A DNA stretch of 20,116 nucleotides. Source: Chrysochromulina tobinii. Taxonomy: Eukaryota; Haptophyta; Prymnesiales; Chrysochromulinaceae. Positions 1-7,260 of the stretch are shown piece after piece. The position numbers were made by a program, and so were the translations under genes. The notes beneath the pieces are model-generated. The model was not told where the DNA came from, ran no database searches, and worked only from the letters and a program-made list of their open reading frames with translations. Where the stretch lies: NCBI GenBank assembly GCA_001275005.1, contig JWZX01002604.1, forward strand, positions 1-20,116, written 5' to 3'. Each line of letters opens with the position of its first letter. Within the stretch, counting starts at the first letter, position 1.

Positions 1-3
1 GAG

Positions 4-66
4 AAATTTGGGACGCCGTTCGAAGGAGCTGGAAGCGCCCGCTTTTGTGCTCCCAAATTTGGGACG
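4..66. repeat. AAATTTGGGACG direct repeat with a palindrome
   Basis: The 12-mer AAATTTGGGACG occurs at 4-15 and again at 55-66. The second copy lies in the perfect palindrome CCCAAATTTGGG (52-63). It is about 210 bp upstream of the first gene, so it could be a promoter element, but the window edge hides the context. Confidence 0.5.
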
Positions 67-274
67 ACAGACTGGCACACGGACAGACAGACGGACACAC
101 GCACAAGTCGAAAATCGGGCTCCACCGCAAATTCCTATCGTTTCGCGCACGCGCTAATTTCACGCTGGCGGTTAATCTCTGAGGCTTCCCTCCCGGTATT
201 CAGACGAAACCGGGGTGGGGGAAGAATATTTATTTCTCATCTCGCTATTGCGCGCATCCGATTTTTCTACCGCG

Positions 275-670
275 ATGCACGGCCACCAAGCTGAATCGGA
301 GATCTTCAGGCTCGGGGCGTGTTGTGATAAAGACGACGAAGCGTTTGAAGAACACAAGCGAAGGCAGCGGCTCGAGCGCAAGGCACAGGAGGCGCCCAAG
401 ATAGGACAGGCGCCTCCGACGGTCTTTTCTAAGCCGCAGCCGACTAACGTTCAAGCGCTCCTGGAAGCAGAACACAGAGAAAGGCAGACGTTGCGTGCAA
501 ACCTAGTTGAATGCCAGGCTCGTCTCGATGCTTGTGTCGGGGCAGCGCTCACAGGAGCAGGTCACGGAATGAGCGAGCCAGTCAGTGCAGCTGAGTGGAG
601 GGCTGTAGCCAAGGAGAACGAGCGCATTCTCGGCGAGCAACAGACCGAATTTGTGCAAAGCTACCGGTGA
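275..670 (+). CDS. Hypothetical small helical protein, 131 aa
   Basis: I do not recognise this protein. The frame stays open further upstream, but only from a GTG at 215; the first ATG is at 275. Residues from about 25 to 90 are highly charged and probably helical, with clustered Glu, Lys, Arg and Gln (for example EEHKRRQRLERKAQE). A short Pro-rich linker (QAPPTVFSKPQP) interrupts them, and more helix follows. There is no signal peptide or membrane segment. The stop codon at 668-670 overlaps GTGAGT at 667-672, a good eukaryotic 5' splice-site match, so this could be only the first exon of a longer gene. Codon choice looks like the neighbouring genes, which supports real coding, but no homology is visible. 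Confidence 0.45.
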   Translation: MHGHQAESEIFRLGACCDKDDEAFEEHKRRQRLERKAQEAPKIGQAPPTVFSKPQPTNVQALLEAEHRERQTLRANLVECQARLDACVGAALTGAGHGMSEPVSAAEWRAVAKENERILGEQQTEFVQSYR

Positions 671-1159
671 GTTGTCGCAAGAAAGAGACATTAAAATGAC
701 ATGCTGTGGACACGCTCTGACTCTTTTATGCGTCGTTATGGCTCCATCGATCGTACTATCATCGGGCAAATCGGGTCATCGGGGCCGGATAGTGGATTCA
801 TAGATAGACGCCCGCCGCGCACGTGCGGCCGACGGACCCAAAGGGGTACTTAGGGGAGGTATTCTTTCTGGATTCACACACTTTCCCCACCATCTGATTT
901 TGAAGCCAATGCCGTTACGAGTGGGCCCTGTGCCTTTCGCCGCGGAGCCTGGGTGCGCTGTGGCAAAGCCTGTGGTGAACTGTGGAGAGCCTGTGTGAAC
1001 TGTGTGCGCGTGCGCTCCTCCATCGCTTACGATTTCGATACAGGATCAAGTTCAAGTTCCTACAAAAGAACGCCGAAAATAGAATCCTGTTCACACAAAA
1101 TCACCGTGTTTCCGACGTGTTACACGTCTTCTCCATCCTCGCGTCGACGTGGACGTCCA
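671..1159 (+). promoter_or_regulatory. Upstream region of the NOC1-like gene
   Basis: No gene is recognised here. It lies between the small hypothetical gene and the NOC1 start. It holds a near-perfect direct repeat: AGCCTGTGGTGAACTGTG at 967-984, and the same sequence minus one base at 988-1004. The reading frame of the downstream gene is open across 953-1159, but it has only a GTG start and low-quality sequence, so this is most likely leader and promoter. No clear TATA box is visible. Confidence 0.4.
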
Positions 1160-3865
1160 ATGGCGGACGCCGAGGCCCTCCGCAACGAGGTGCGAAGCAT
1201 CCTTGGCGGAGGAGGCTTCGACGAGCGCAATGATTTCGAGGACGAGCGACGCGCCACAGCAGCCTCGAGCAGCAACGGGGCAGGTGGCTTCAAACCCAAA
1301 AGCCGTCGCGCGCAGCAGGCCATGGCAAAGGCAAAAGCCACAGGCGCGTCACCGGTGGACGCCAAGCCAACGTCCGGAAGCAAAGGCGGCCTCGAAAAAC
1401 TGGGCGTGGAGGGCTCCTCGTTGCCAGCTTCCGTCAAGCCTGCTGCACGTGTGCTGCTTCCTACGACTGCGTCGTGGTGGGAGGAGGTCGTCGTGGCGCC
1501 AGAGAGCGCGCAGCCAACAGCCGACGCGCTAGTGCGCGAGCGCGCTGCTGAAGCGTACGAGGCCGAGGTGGCGGCCTTTGCGCTGCTGCAGAAGAAAAAG
1601 CACGGCTCAGACCAGAAGATGGTGCAGCGTCTGACGGAGGCGGGTACGGCTAAAGATAAGATCGCCGCGCTCACGCTGCAGGCACAGGAGTCGTCTTTCC
1701 ATTGCCTACCGCATGTGCGGCAGCTCCTGTCGCTGGCCGAGCGGCCACGAGCCGAGGTCAAGCTTGCGGCCACCGAGGCACTCGCCGAGCTGTTCCTCAC
1801 GCGACTCCTGCCCTCCCGGCCCCTTTTGCCCTTCGAGAAGCACCCGTTGACCGCCGACGCGGCGCGTGTTGCCGCCGCCGCGGCCGCCGAGCGCGCCGGC
1901 AAAGGCAACGAGTTCGGCAAGAGCGGCGAGCTCCCGCTGCGGCTGCTGCTCCAGGCGCACTTTGAGGACGAGCTCAAGTTGGCGTACGCACGGCTCGTCG
2001 GAGCGGTCGAGGGCGGCACGCACGACCCGCTGCTGCACGTGCGCCAACGAATGGTAGGCCGTCTGTATGGTATGCTCTGCGCCAAGCCGGAACTCGGGCG
2101 GCGCGTGCTGTCGCTGCTCGTCAACAAGCTGGGCGACCCCGACAAGAAGGTCTCGTCACGTCTTGCGCACCTACTCGGCCAGCTCACCGTAGCCCACCCC
2201 GCAATGAAAGGCGTGGTCCTCGCGGAGTCCCAACGCTTCGTGCTCCGACCTAACGTCTCCGAGGCAGCGCAGTACTACGCGGTGACCTTCATGAACCAGA
2301 TGATCCTAACCCGCAGGGAGCCGCACCTCGCGCACACGCTGCTCCTCATCTACCTCGCCCTCTTCTCGGCCCGGGTCTCCTCCGGCGCGCCACTCGGATC
2401 GCGCATGTTCTCATGCCTGCTCTCGGGGCTTCATCGCGCCATCCCCATTTGTGACGATCCGAGCACGAAGGAGCAGACTGCGGAGCTCCTGAGCTCGCAG
2501 CTCACCTCCATCTTCCGTTGCGCGCATGCCTCATCGTTTGGCACCGCCGTTCAAGCCTTGATGGTCCTCTCGCACGCGACGGGCTTCGCACCGAGCGCGA
2601 GCGACCGCTTCCACCGCGCGCTCTATGAGTCGGTGCTCCACCCGGACTTGCCCACCTCCTCCAAGCAGGCCCTGTTCCTCAACGTCGTCTACAAGGCGAT
2701 GAAGGCGGACGACACGGTGGCGCGCGTCGCCGCGTTTGCTAAGAGGCTGCTGCAAGCGTGCGCACACGCGCCGCCCTCGTTCACTTGTGGCGTCTTGATG
2801 CTTCTCGCCGAGGTAAGCAAGTCCCGCCCTCAACTACGGAAGCTGCTCACGGCACCGCCGAGCACTGCCAATGGCACGGGCGCCGTCGTGGATACCGGCG
2901 CCGCGCATGCCGCCGCGCCTGCCGGAGTCACCAAGCACTCGCCGGACGCGCTGGTCATGGGGTACGACTGGAACAAGCGCGAGCCTAAGTTCGCTGGCGC
3001 TGAAGGGAGCCGGTTGTGGGAACTCACGCCGCTTCTGCACCACTACCACCCGTCGGTGGTCCAGTTTGCGCAGTGCGTGGCACGCGCCGAACCGATCAGC
3101 TACGCGGGCGATCCTCTGCGCGACTTCGGGCTGATGCCGTTCCTCGACAAGTTCGTGTTCAAAAACCCCAAGGCGGCCAAGCGACAACAGAAGGGTGGCT
3201 CCATCATGCAGCCCGTCATCGACGGCGCGGGCAGGCTCGGCGGCGGCCCTGAGGCGCTCGCCATGAACTCGCGCGGCGCCGTAGCCAGCATGCTAGGCAA
3301 ACCGCTCGGCAAGATCGCGTCCGATGAGCGCTTCTTTCATACTTACTTCTCGCAGAAACGTAGTGCCGAGGAGAGGTTGCAAAAGGGCCGGCCGCCACGG
3401 CAGCGAAGCAAGTCGGCAGCTGAAGGCGTTGACGAGGATGATGACGGCAAGGATGGAAAGTACGACGACGAAGACGGCGACGAGGACGCCTTTGCAACGC
3501 GGCTAGCCCAGAGCCTGCTTGACGACGATTTCTACGACGAGGATGGCGAGGAAGGTGATGGCGAGGAAGACGATGGCGAGGAGGACGAGGAGGGTGAGGA
3601 GGGCGAGGAGGGCGAGGAGGGCGAGGAGGGCGAGGAGGAGGAGGAGGAGGATATTGAAGAAGCGGCCGTCGATGTGGCACACGCAAAGAAATCGAGCAAG
3701 CAGAAGCGGAAGCGCGGAGGACCGACGTTCATGGACGCCGAGGAGTTCGCGGCCATGCTTGAGGCGGCTGGGGACACAAATGAAGGCCGACATCCGAAGC
3801 TTGCCGCGTGGGAAGAGGGTGGTAAAGGCAAAGGCAAAGGCAAACGGATGCGGCGTGGTCAGTGA
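1160..3865 (+). CDS. NOC1/MAK21/CEBPZ-family 60S ribosome-assembly factor
   Basis: This is a CBF/MAK21-family protein of 901 residues. Family members act in the nucleolus with Noc2 in early pre-60S maturation. The start is the ATG at 1160, in good context (CCAATGG); the frame runs 69 codons further upstream but only from a GTG. Residues 1-90 are basic and low complexity. Helical-repeat sequence covers about 165-560, with the family signature VNKLGDPDKK (321-330), RPNVSEAAQYYAVTFMNQ (363-380) and LLSGLHRAIP (420-429). Near 600-670 come GYDWNKREPKFAGAEGS, LWELTPLLHHYHP and FLDKFVFKNPK, then ERFFHTYFSQK (723-733). The acidic tail at 757-835 includes a Glu-Glu-Gly tandem array, followed by a Lys/Arg patch, the family's C-terminal FMDAEEFAAMLEAAG and a basic GKGKGKR end. 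These are all expected parts, so the gene looks intact. A GTAAG at 2813 is not an intron, because the conserved protein reads straight through it. Confidence 0.95.
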   Translation: MADAEALRNEVRSILGGGGFDERNDFEDERRATAASSSNGAGGFKPKSRRAQQAMAKAKATGASPVDAKPTSGSKGGLEKLGVEGSSLPASVKPAARVLLPTTASWWEEVVVAPESAQPTADALVRERAAEAYEAEVAAFALLQKKKHGSDQKMVQRLTEAGTAKDKIAALTLQAQESSFHCLPHVRQLLSLAERPRAEVKLAATEALAELFLTRLLPSRPLLPFEKHPLTADAARVAAAAAAERAGKGNEFGKSGELPLRLLLQAHFEDELKLAYARLVGAVEGGTHDPLLHVRQRMVGRLYGMLCAKPELGRRVLSLLVNKLGDPDKKVSSRLAHLLGQLTVAHPAMKGVVLAESQRFVLRPNVSEAAQYYAVTFMNQMILTRREPHLAHTLLLIYLALFSARVSSGAPLGSRMFSCLLSGLHRAIPICDDPSTKEQTAELLSSQLTSIFRCAHASSFGTAVQALMVLSHATGFAPSASDRFHRALYESVLHPDLPTSSKQALFLNVVYKAMKADDTVARVAAFAKRLLQACAHAPPSFTCGVLMLLAEVSKSRPQLRKLLTAPPSTANGTGAVVDTGAAHAAAPAGVTKHSPDALVMGYDWNKREPKFAGAEGSRLWELTPLLHHYHPSVVQFAQCVARAEPISYAGDPLRDFGLMPFLDKFVFKNPKAAKRQQKGGSIMQPVIDGAGRLGGGPEALAMNSRGAVASMLGKPLGKIASDERFFHTYFSQKRSAEERLQKGRPPRQRSKSAAEGVDEDDDGKDGKYDDEDGDEDAFATRLAQSLLDDDFYDEDGEEGDGEEDDGEEDEEGEEGEEGEEGEEGEEEEEEDIEEAAVDVAHAKKSSKQKRKRGGPTFMDAEEFAAMLEAAGDTNEGRHPKLAAWEEGGKGKGKGKRMRRGQ
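3587..3649 (+). repeat. In-frame 9-bp tandem repeat coding Glu-Glu-Gly
   Basis: Five consecutive 9-bp units, GAGGAGGGT then four GAGGAGGGC (3587-3631), are followed by six GAG/GAA-like glutamate codons (to 3649). They encode the repeated EEG of the NOC1 acidic tail. Because the repeat is a multiple of three, unit gain or loss would keep the frame. Confidence 0.9.
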
Positions 3866-3933
3866 TTGCATCGCATCATTAACAATAGTCCACGTTATGT
3901 CATCTCGCATCCGTCGCCATCCGAAGCTTGCCG
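3791..3933. repeat. 16-bp direct repeat across the NOC1 gene end
   Basis: CATCCGAAGCTTGCCG occurs at 3791-3806, inside the last NOC1 codons, and again at 3918-3933, about 50 bp past the stop. Flanking bases differ. It may be a small duplication; no function is evident. Confidence 0.7.
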
Positions 3934-4512
3934 AGGCGCGCAGAGGCGCCTGGGAGTGGCGCTACGCGCTTGGGCGGCCTCGACGGGCAGCGCGGTGACG
4001 CACGCTCGCGATTCGGATATGTGCAACGAGCCTAACGTTAACGCGCTCAGATATCGTATTTCGCGCACTGTGTAATCGTCCGCACTGCGACCGGCCGAAA
4101 GACGCGCCGACGGGGACGGAACGCGCCCGTCCGGCCGTCGACCGACCGCCCTGCGAATCGCCCTATCAAAGACCCGTATGTATATCTAACGTACTGTGTC
4201 GATACCGCTTGCGCTTCGGCCCTTCCGTGTCGTTCGTACACAGAACACACGCCGCTCGCGCCGGCCGCCGCGCGCGCGCGCGTTGGGGAGCGCGGGACGA
4301 GGCTCGACCTCGACGGGTCGAAACGCACACGGTGGCCGTGTCGGCTGTGGGGCCGACCGGACTTGGGCCCTTGGGGCCCGGCCGGTCGCTCTCGGCTACT
4401 CCGCGGCGACACACTGATACATATAGATGTGTGTCCGCACACTGATCTCACTGTAGTGGCAGCTGCTGTCGAGGTTTCGTCAATCGCGTGTGTTTAGTGG
4501 TATCCCTGCTCC
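3866..4512. other. Convergent intergenic region, no gene seen
   Basis: The region lies between the 3' ends of the NOC1 gene (+) and the coiled-coil gene (-), so it should hold two 3' ends and no promoter. It is GC-rich with alternating CG runs (for example near 4270-4282). Open frames exist on both strands but they overlap each other and look like composition artefacts. No AATAAA signal was found close to either stop. Confidence 0.6.
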
Positions 4513-6756
4513 TCATGGAGACTTGCTGCGTCTGCACGCGCTGGGCTTCCTACCAGTAAAGGCCGTCTCGAGCTTCGTTGGCGACTTTCTAAATGCTCGC
4601 TGTTGCCAAAAGCCATCATCAAACAATTTGCCGTTCTCATCCGGTACTCCGACGATTCTGGAGGGATGTTGTTGTTGATGATTCGGGAAAGCGTCCCGAA
4701 TCATGCTGCTGGTTGTCCCCTTAGTCGCGATACTCGGAAGTGATGCTGTTCGATAGATTGACCTGACGTCCAGTAGTGACGATGACGCCTCGGTGATGCC
4801 AAGGGTTGACCCATCGGCGATGCCAAGGGTTGTGAGCAGGTGCCGCTTTAAGCTCGTCAAAGACTCGAGCGAGATGCGGACGAGTTTTTCACGCTCCTGC
4901 TTCGAAGCCCTCGTCGATGATTCCAATGCCTCTTTCGCTTGTAGTAGTTCCGTGGTGGCTTTGTGGTGCGCCTCAGAGACGATCTTGTACCGAGCCACCA
5001 GGTTTTCCAGCATGTGGTCGAGCTCTAGCTCTTTGGCAATGTGATGTTCTACCTTCTGGAGTGCTTTTCGGCACTTGTCCCGCTCGCGATCTCTCTGTTC
5101 GACTACGGCACGATACGCAGACCTCAGTTCGGCCAGCTCCTCGCTGCATTTCATCAAATCGCGATTCTTGGACAGAGTTGCCTGTGCAGCCGCCTCGACT
5201 GCCTTCGACGCCATTTCGAGTCCAGCTGCGAGCTTACCTCGTTCCTTCTGCAAAACATCCCTCTCAGCCAACAAGACCGCACTCTTTTCCGATAGCTGCT
5301 TCACTTGCTCGGTAAGCAGGTTTTCTAGAGCCCTCTTCTCACTCAGCTCGTTGTGGGCTTTACCCAAATCGACGAGTCGAAGCGCAAGCTTTGCCCGGCA
5401 CGCCGATAGTTCCTTTTCGGCTCCTTTCTCTCCATTTCGATTCGTGCTGAGCTCCTTTTCAAGACGGGACAGCTTGGCCTCGGAGGCCTCACTGACCTTT
5501 GCCAGCTCACCTTTGACCTTCGTGAGCTCGCCCCTCACTTGCAAGAGCTCTTGTTTCAAGCGCGTTCCTGTCGCCTCTGAGGTAGCCAGCAACTCCTTGA
5601 CAGTAGCCAACTCGGTCGAATTCTGAGCTTCACATTCTTGGCGTACCGTAGCACGTACATTCTCCAGACTCGTTTGAAGACGCTCAACCTTGGCATTTGC
5701 GTCTTGCCAAGCCGTTTGAATCGCAATCATCTCCTCTTGTAGCCGGGCTTGTAACGCATTCGCCGTTTCCTTCTCACGCAGCAGCGACTCGCATTCTTCA
5801 CGAAGCGTGGCGATGTTGGCCTCGTATTGCTCAAGCTTTGCGGAGCTTGCGGAGCTCTGACATGCGGCCTGCTGCGCGGCCTGCAGCTGTTGACGCACAA
5901 GGGCGAGTTCGGACACGAGAGGTTCAATCTGCCCCTGTGACTGCTCCTGGAACCGCTCCCGTGACAGCTTACGCTCCCGGAGCTGCTCCTCGAGCTGCCC
6001 CATCTGCTGTGTCGCAAAAGCCGAGCTCTCCACGAGCTCCTCCTCGAGTCGGGCTGTGCGCTCGCGAGCCTCTTGCTGCAACTTGGCGAGCTCAATTTCG
6101 AGCTCTGTCACCCTCTTCGTTGTGGGTATCAAGCGCTTGCTGAGCTCGATGTTAGCGCTTTGAATAATGGTGAGCTCCTCACTTGTTCGACCAAGCTCCG
6201 CCCTTGTTCCTTCAATGTCGTCCTGTAGCGTGCGGATGCCTGCCTCCAGCAATCCAACCTTCGTCTCTAGCATCGCCTTTTGTGTCTCCATTTTCATGAT
6301 GCTCTCTCTCAGTGCGGTTTCGACACCGTCTGGTGATGACAGCTCTTGAGTAAGGTGCTCTCTGAGGTCTTGCATCCTGTCCATGAGTTGCTGCGCATGC
6401 GCCAGTTTGAGCTCGGTGGCTTGGTTTCTCAGTTGCCCCGGAATGCTGAGACGGACCGTTTCAAGCTTAAGCTTCCACCACTTGTCCTTGTCCTTGAGCT
6501 GTTTGCGGGTGGCGATGGCATTCGCTTCGGAAATTTCTGAAGTTGCCTGAGTTGCACGTCGCAAGACTTTGTCCAACGCATCTCGGACTTGGCCACCTTT
6601 CAATTCAATTTGCTCATCATTACATGTTTCGCCGAGCAGCCCTTCAACAATGTCGACAACAAATCCAAGGAGGCTGGCATTGATGGACTCCAGACGCTTT
6701 CCGTGGCCAGTTGAGTCTTTGGCTGCAGCCTTTGCGTCCGCGACGGCGGCCAACAT
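4513..6756 (-). CDS. Long coiled-coil protein, 747 aa
   Basis: The family is not recognised. The start is an ATG (complement of 6754-6756). Residues 1-60 form an N-terminal helical segment (SINASLLGFVVDIVEGLLGE). A linker and a Lys/Trp-rich patch (KQLKDKDKWWKLKLE, 86-100) follow. From about 110 to 630 the sequence is almost continuous heptad-like coiled coil, rich in Glu, Lys, Leu, Ala and Gln with almost no Pro or Gly. The last 115 or so residues are non-coiled, Ser/Pro/basic, and end in KSP-type motifs (FRKSPTK and RRSKSP) that resemble proline-directed kinase sites. The architecture fits a structural, centrosomal, basal-body or Golgi tether protein, but sequence alone cannot tell these apart. 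No membrane helix is seen. It is divergent from the EF-hand gene, 504 bp apart. Confidence 0.85.
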   Translation of the reverse strand: MLAAVADAKAAAKDSTGHGKRLESINASLLGFVVDIVEGLLGETCNDEQIELKGGQVRDALDKVLRRATQATSEISEANAIATRKQLKDKDKWWKLKLETVRLSIPGQLRNQATELKLAHAQQLMDRMQDLREHLTQELSSPDGVETALRESIMKMETQKAMLETKVGLLEAGIRTLQDDIEGTRAELGRTSEELTIIQSANIELSKRLIPTTKRVTELEIELAKLQQEARERTARLEEELVESSAFATQQMGQLEEQLRERKLSRERFQEQSQGQIEPLVSELALVRQQLQAAQQAACQSSASSAKLEQYEANIATLREECESLLREKETANALQARLQEEMIAIQTAWQDANAKVERLQTSLENVRATVRQECEAQNSTELATVKELLATSEATGTRLKQELLQVRGELTKVKGELAKVSEASEAKLSRLEKELSTNRNGEKGAEKELSACRAKLALRLVDLGKAHNELSEKRALENLLTEQVKQLSEKSAVLLAERDVLQKERGKLAAGLEMASKAVEAAAQATLSKNRDLMKCSEELAELRSAYRAVVEQRDRERDKCRKALQKVEHHIAKELELDHMLENLVARYKIVSEAHHKATTELLQAKEALESSTRASKQEREKLVRISLESLTSLKRHLLTTLGIADGSTLGITEASSSLLDVRSIYRTASLPSIATKGTTSSMIRDAFPNHQQQHPSRIVGVPDENGKLFDDGFWQQRAFRKSPTKLETAFTGRKPSACRRSKSP

Positions 6757-6897
6757 GTGTGGTGTCGCGCTTGTGAACCCGTCTCGCCTTTCGTCACGAA
6801 CCTCGCACGACGCCCAACGCCACGCGATAGTACTACCGGTAATGCACAGTACCGGTGTGTGAGGTTCGTTTGTGTGATCCGTGTGTCCGTGTGTCCC

Positions 6898-6933
6898 GTG
6901 TGTGTCCCGGCTCCCCCCGGTGTCTTTTTACCG
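6898..6933 (+). repeat. 36-bp promoter element, copy 1
   Basis: The element begins GTGTGTGTCCCGGCTC and ends CCCGGTGTCTTTTTACCG. Copy 2 at 7011-7046 and copy 3 at 13954-13989 each match it at 34 of 36 positions by eye. Similarity with copy 2 continues upstream, making a direct repeat of about 65 bp at a spacing of 113 bp. Confidence 0.85.
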
Positions 6934-6968
6934 GTAACACCCCCGGTGTCAACAGTACCGGTAAAAAG
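6924..6968. repeat. 13-bp perfect inverted repeat containing ACCGGT
   Basis: CTTTTTACCGGTA (6924-6936) pairs exactly with TACCGGTAAAAAG (6956-6968) across a 19-nt spacer. The spacer itself holds a short ACACC/GGTGT inverted pair. The left arm is the end of 36-bp element copy 1. Confidence 0.85.
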
Positions 6969-7010
6969 TGGTCCGTGTGCCTTTGTGCGTCCGCGTGTCC
7001 CGTGTGTCCC

Positions 7011-7046
7011 GTGCGTGTCCCGGCTCCCCCCGGTGTCTTTTTAGCG
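7011..7046 (+). repeat. 36-bp promoter element, copy 2
   Basis: This matches copy 1 at 34 of 36 positions; one of the two changes turns ACCG into AGCG at the 3' end. It lies 214 bp upstream of the EF-hand start codon. Confidence 0.85.
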
Positions 7047-7066
7047 GTTAAAAGACACCGGGGGGA
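7025..7066. repeat. 17-bp perfect inverted repeat (hairpin)
   Basis: The left arm 7025-7041 (TCCCCCCGGTGTCTTTT) is the exact reverse complement of 7050-7066, with an 8-nt loop TAGCGGTT. The left arm is the core of 36-bp element copy 2, so the right arm is an inverted partial copy. It lies about 195 bp upstream of the EF-hand gene and is not a transcript end for either flanking gene. Confidence 0.9.
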
Positions 7067-7260
7067 CCGGTAACATAAAATGATAAACATCTCAAGGGAG
7101 AATATTTCGGCAGGAAACCTTAGAAATCCCGCGCCAGCGCAGCGCGCGCCTTGCTCTTTTTGGACGAGCGACGGTTCTTATATGAGCGCTGGGCGCGCCG
7201 ACTTGATACCGGTACAGTACTCTGTTTCACGCAAGCACCTTTCGTTCGTTTTTTGCCACG

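Larger units (their letters stand above)
6757..7260. promoter_or_regulatory. Repeat-rich divergent promoter region
   Basis: This space separates the start codons of the coiled-coil gene (-) and the EF-hand gene (+), so both promoters should lie here. It contains six ACCGGT palindromes (starting at 6835, 6851, 6930, 6957, 7066 and 7208), two copies of a 36-bp element, two strong inverted repeats and GTGTGTCCCGTGTG-type pyrimidine/purine runs. A TTATATGAG at about 7178 is a weak TATA-like candidate for the plus-strand gene. No credible coding frame is present. Confidence 0.7.

Noticed and set aside
215-274. 20-codon extension of the first gene
   Set aside because: It begins with GTG; the first ATG is at 275.
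953-1159. 69-codon N-terminal extension of the NOC1 frame
   Set aside because: It opens with GTG, contains a direct repeat and Cys/Ser-rich sequence unlike the family, and a well-placed ATG follows at 1160.
1120-2187. 355-codon minus-strand frame
   Set aside because: It lies opposite the confident NOC1 gene, with Ser/Arg/Ala composition typical of an antisense shadow.
2810-2818. GAGGTAAGC as an intron donor inside NOC1
   Set aside because: The family sequence LLAEVSKSRPQLRKLL reads through it without a break.
5075-5626. 183-codon plus-strand frame
   Set aside because: It is antisense to the coiled-coil gene and Ser/Phe-rich as expected from reversed Glu/Lys codons.
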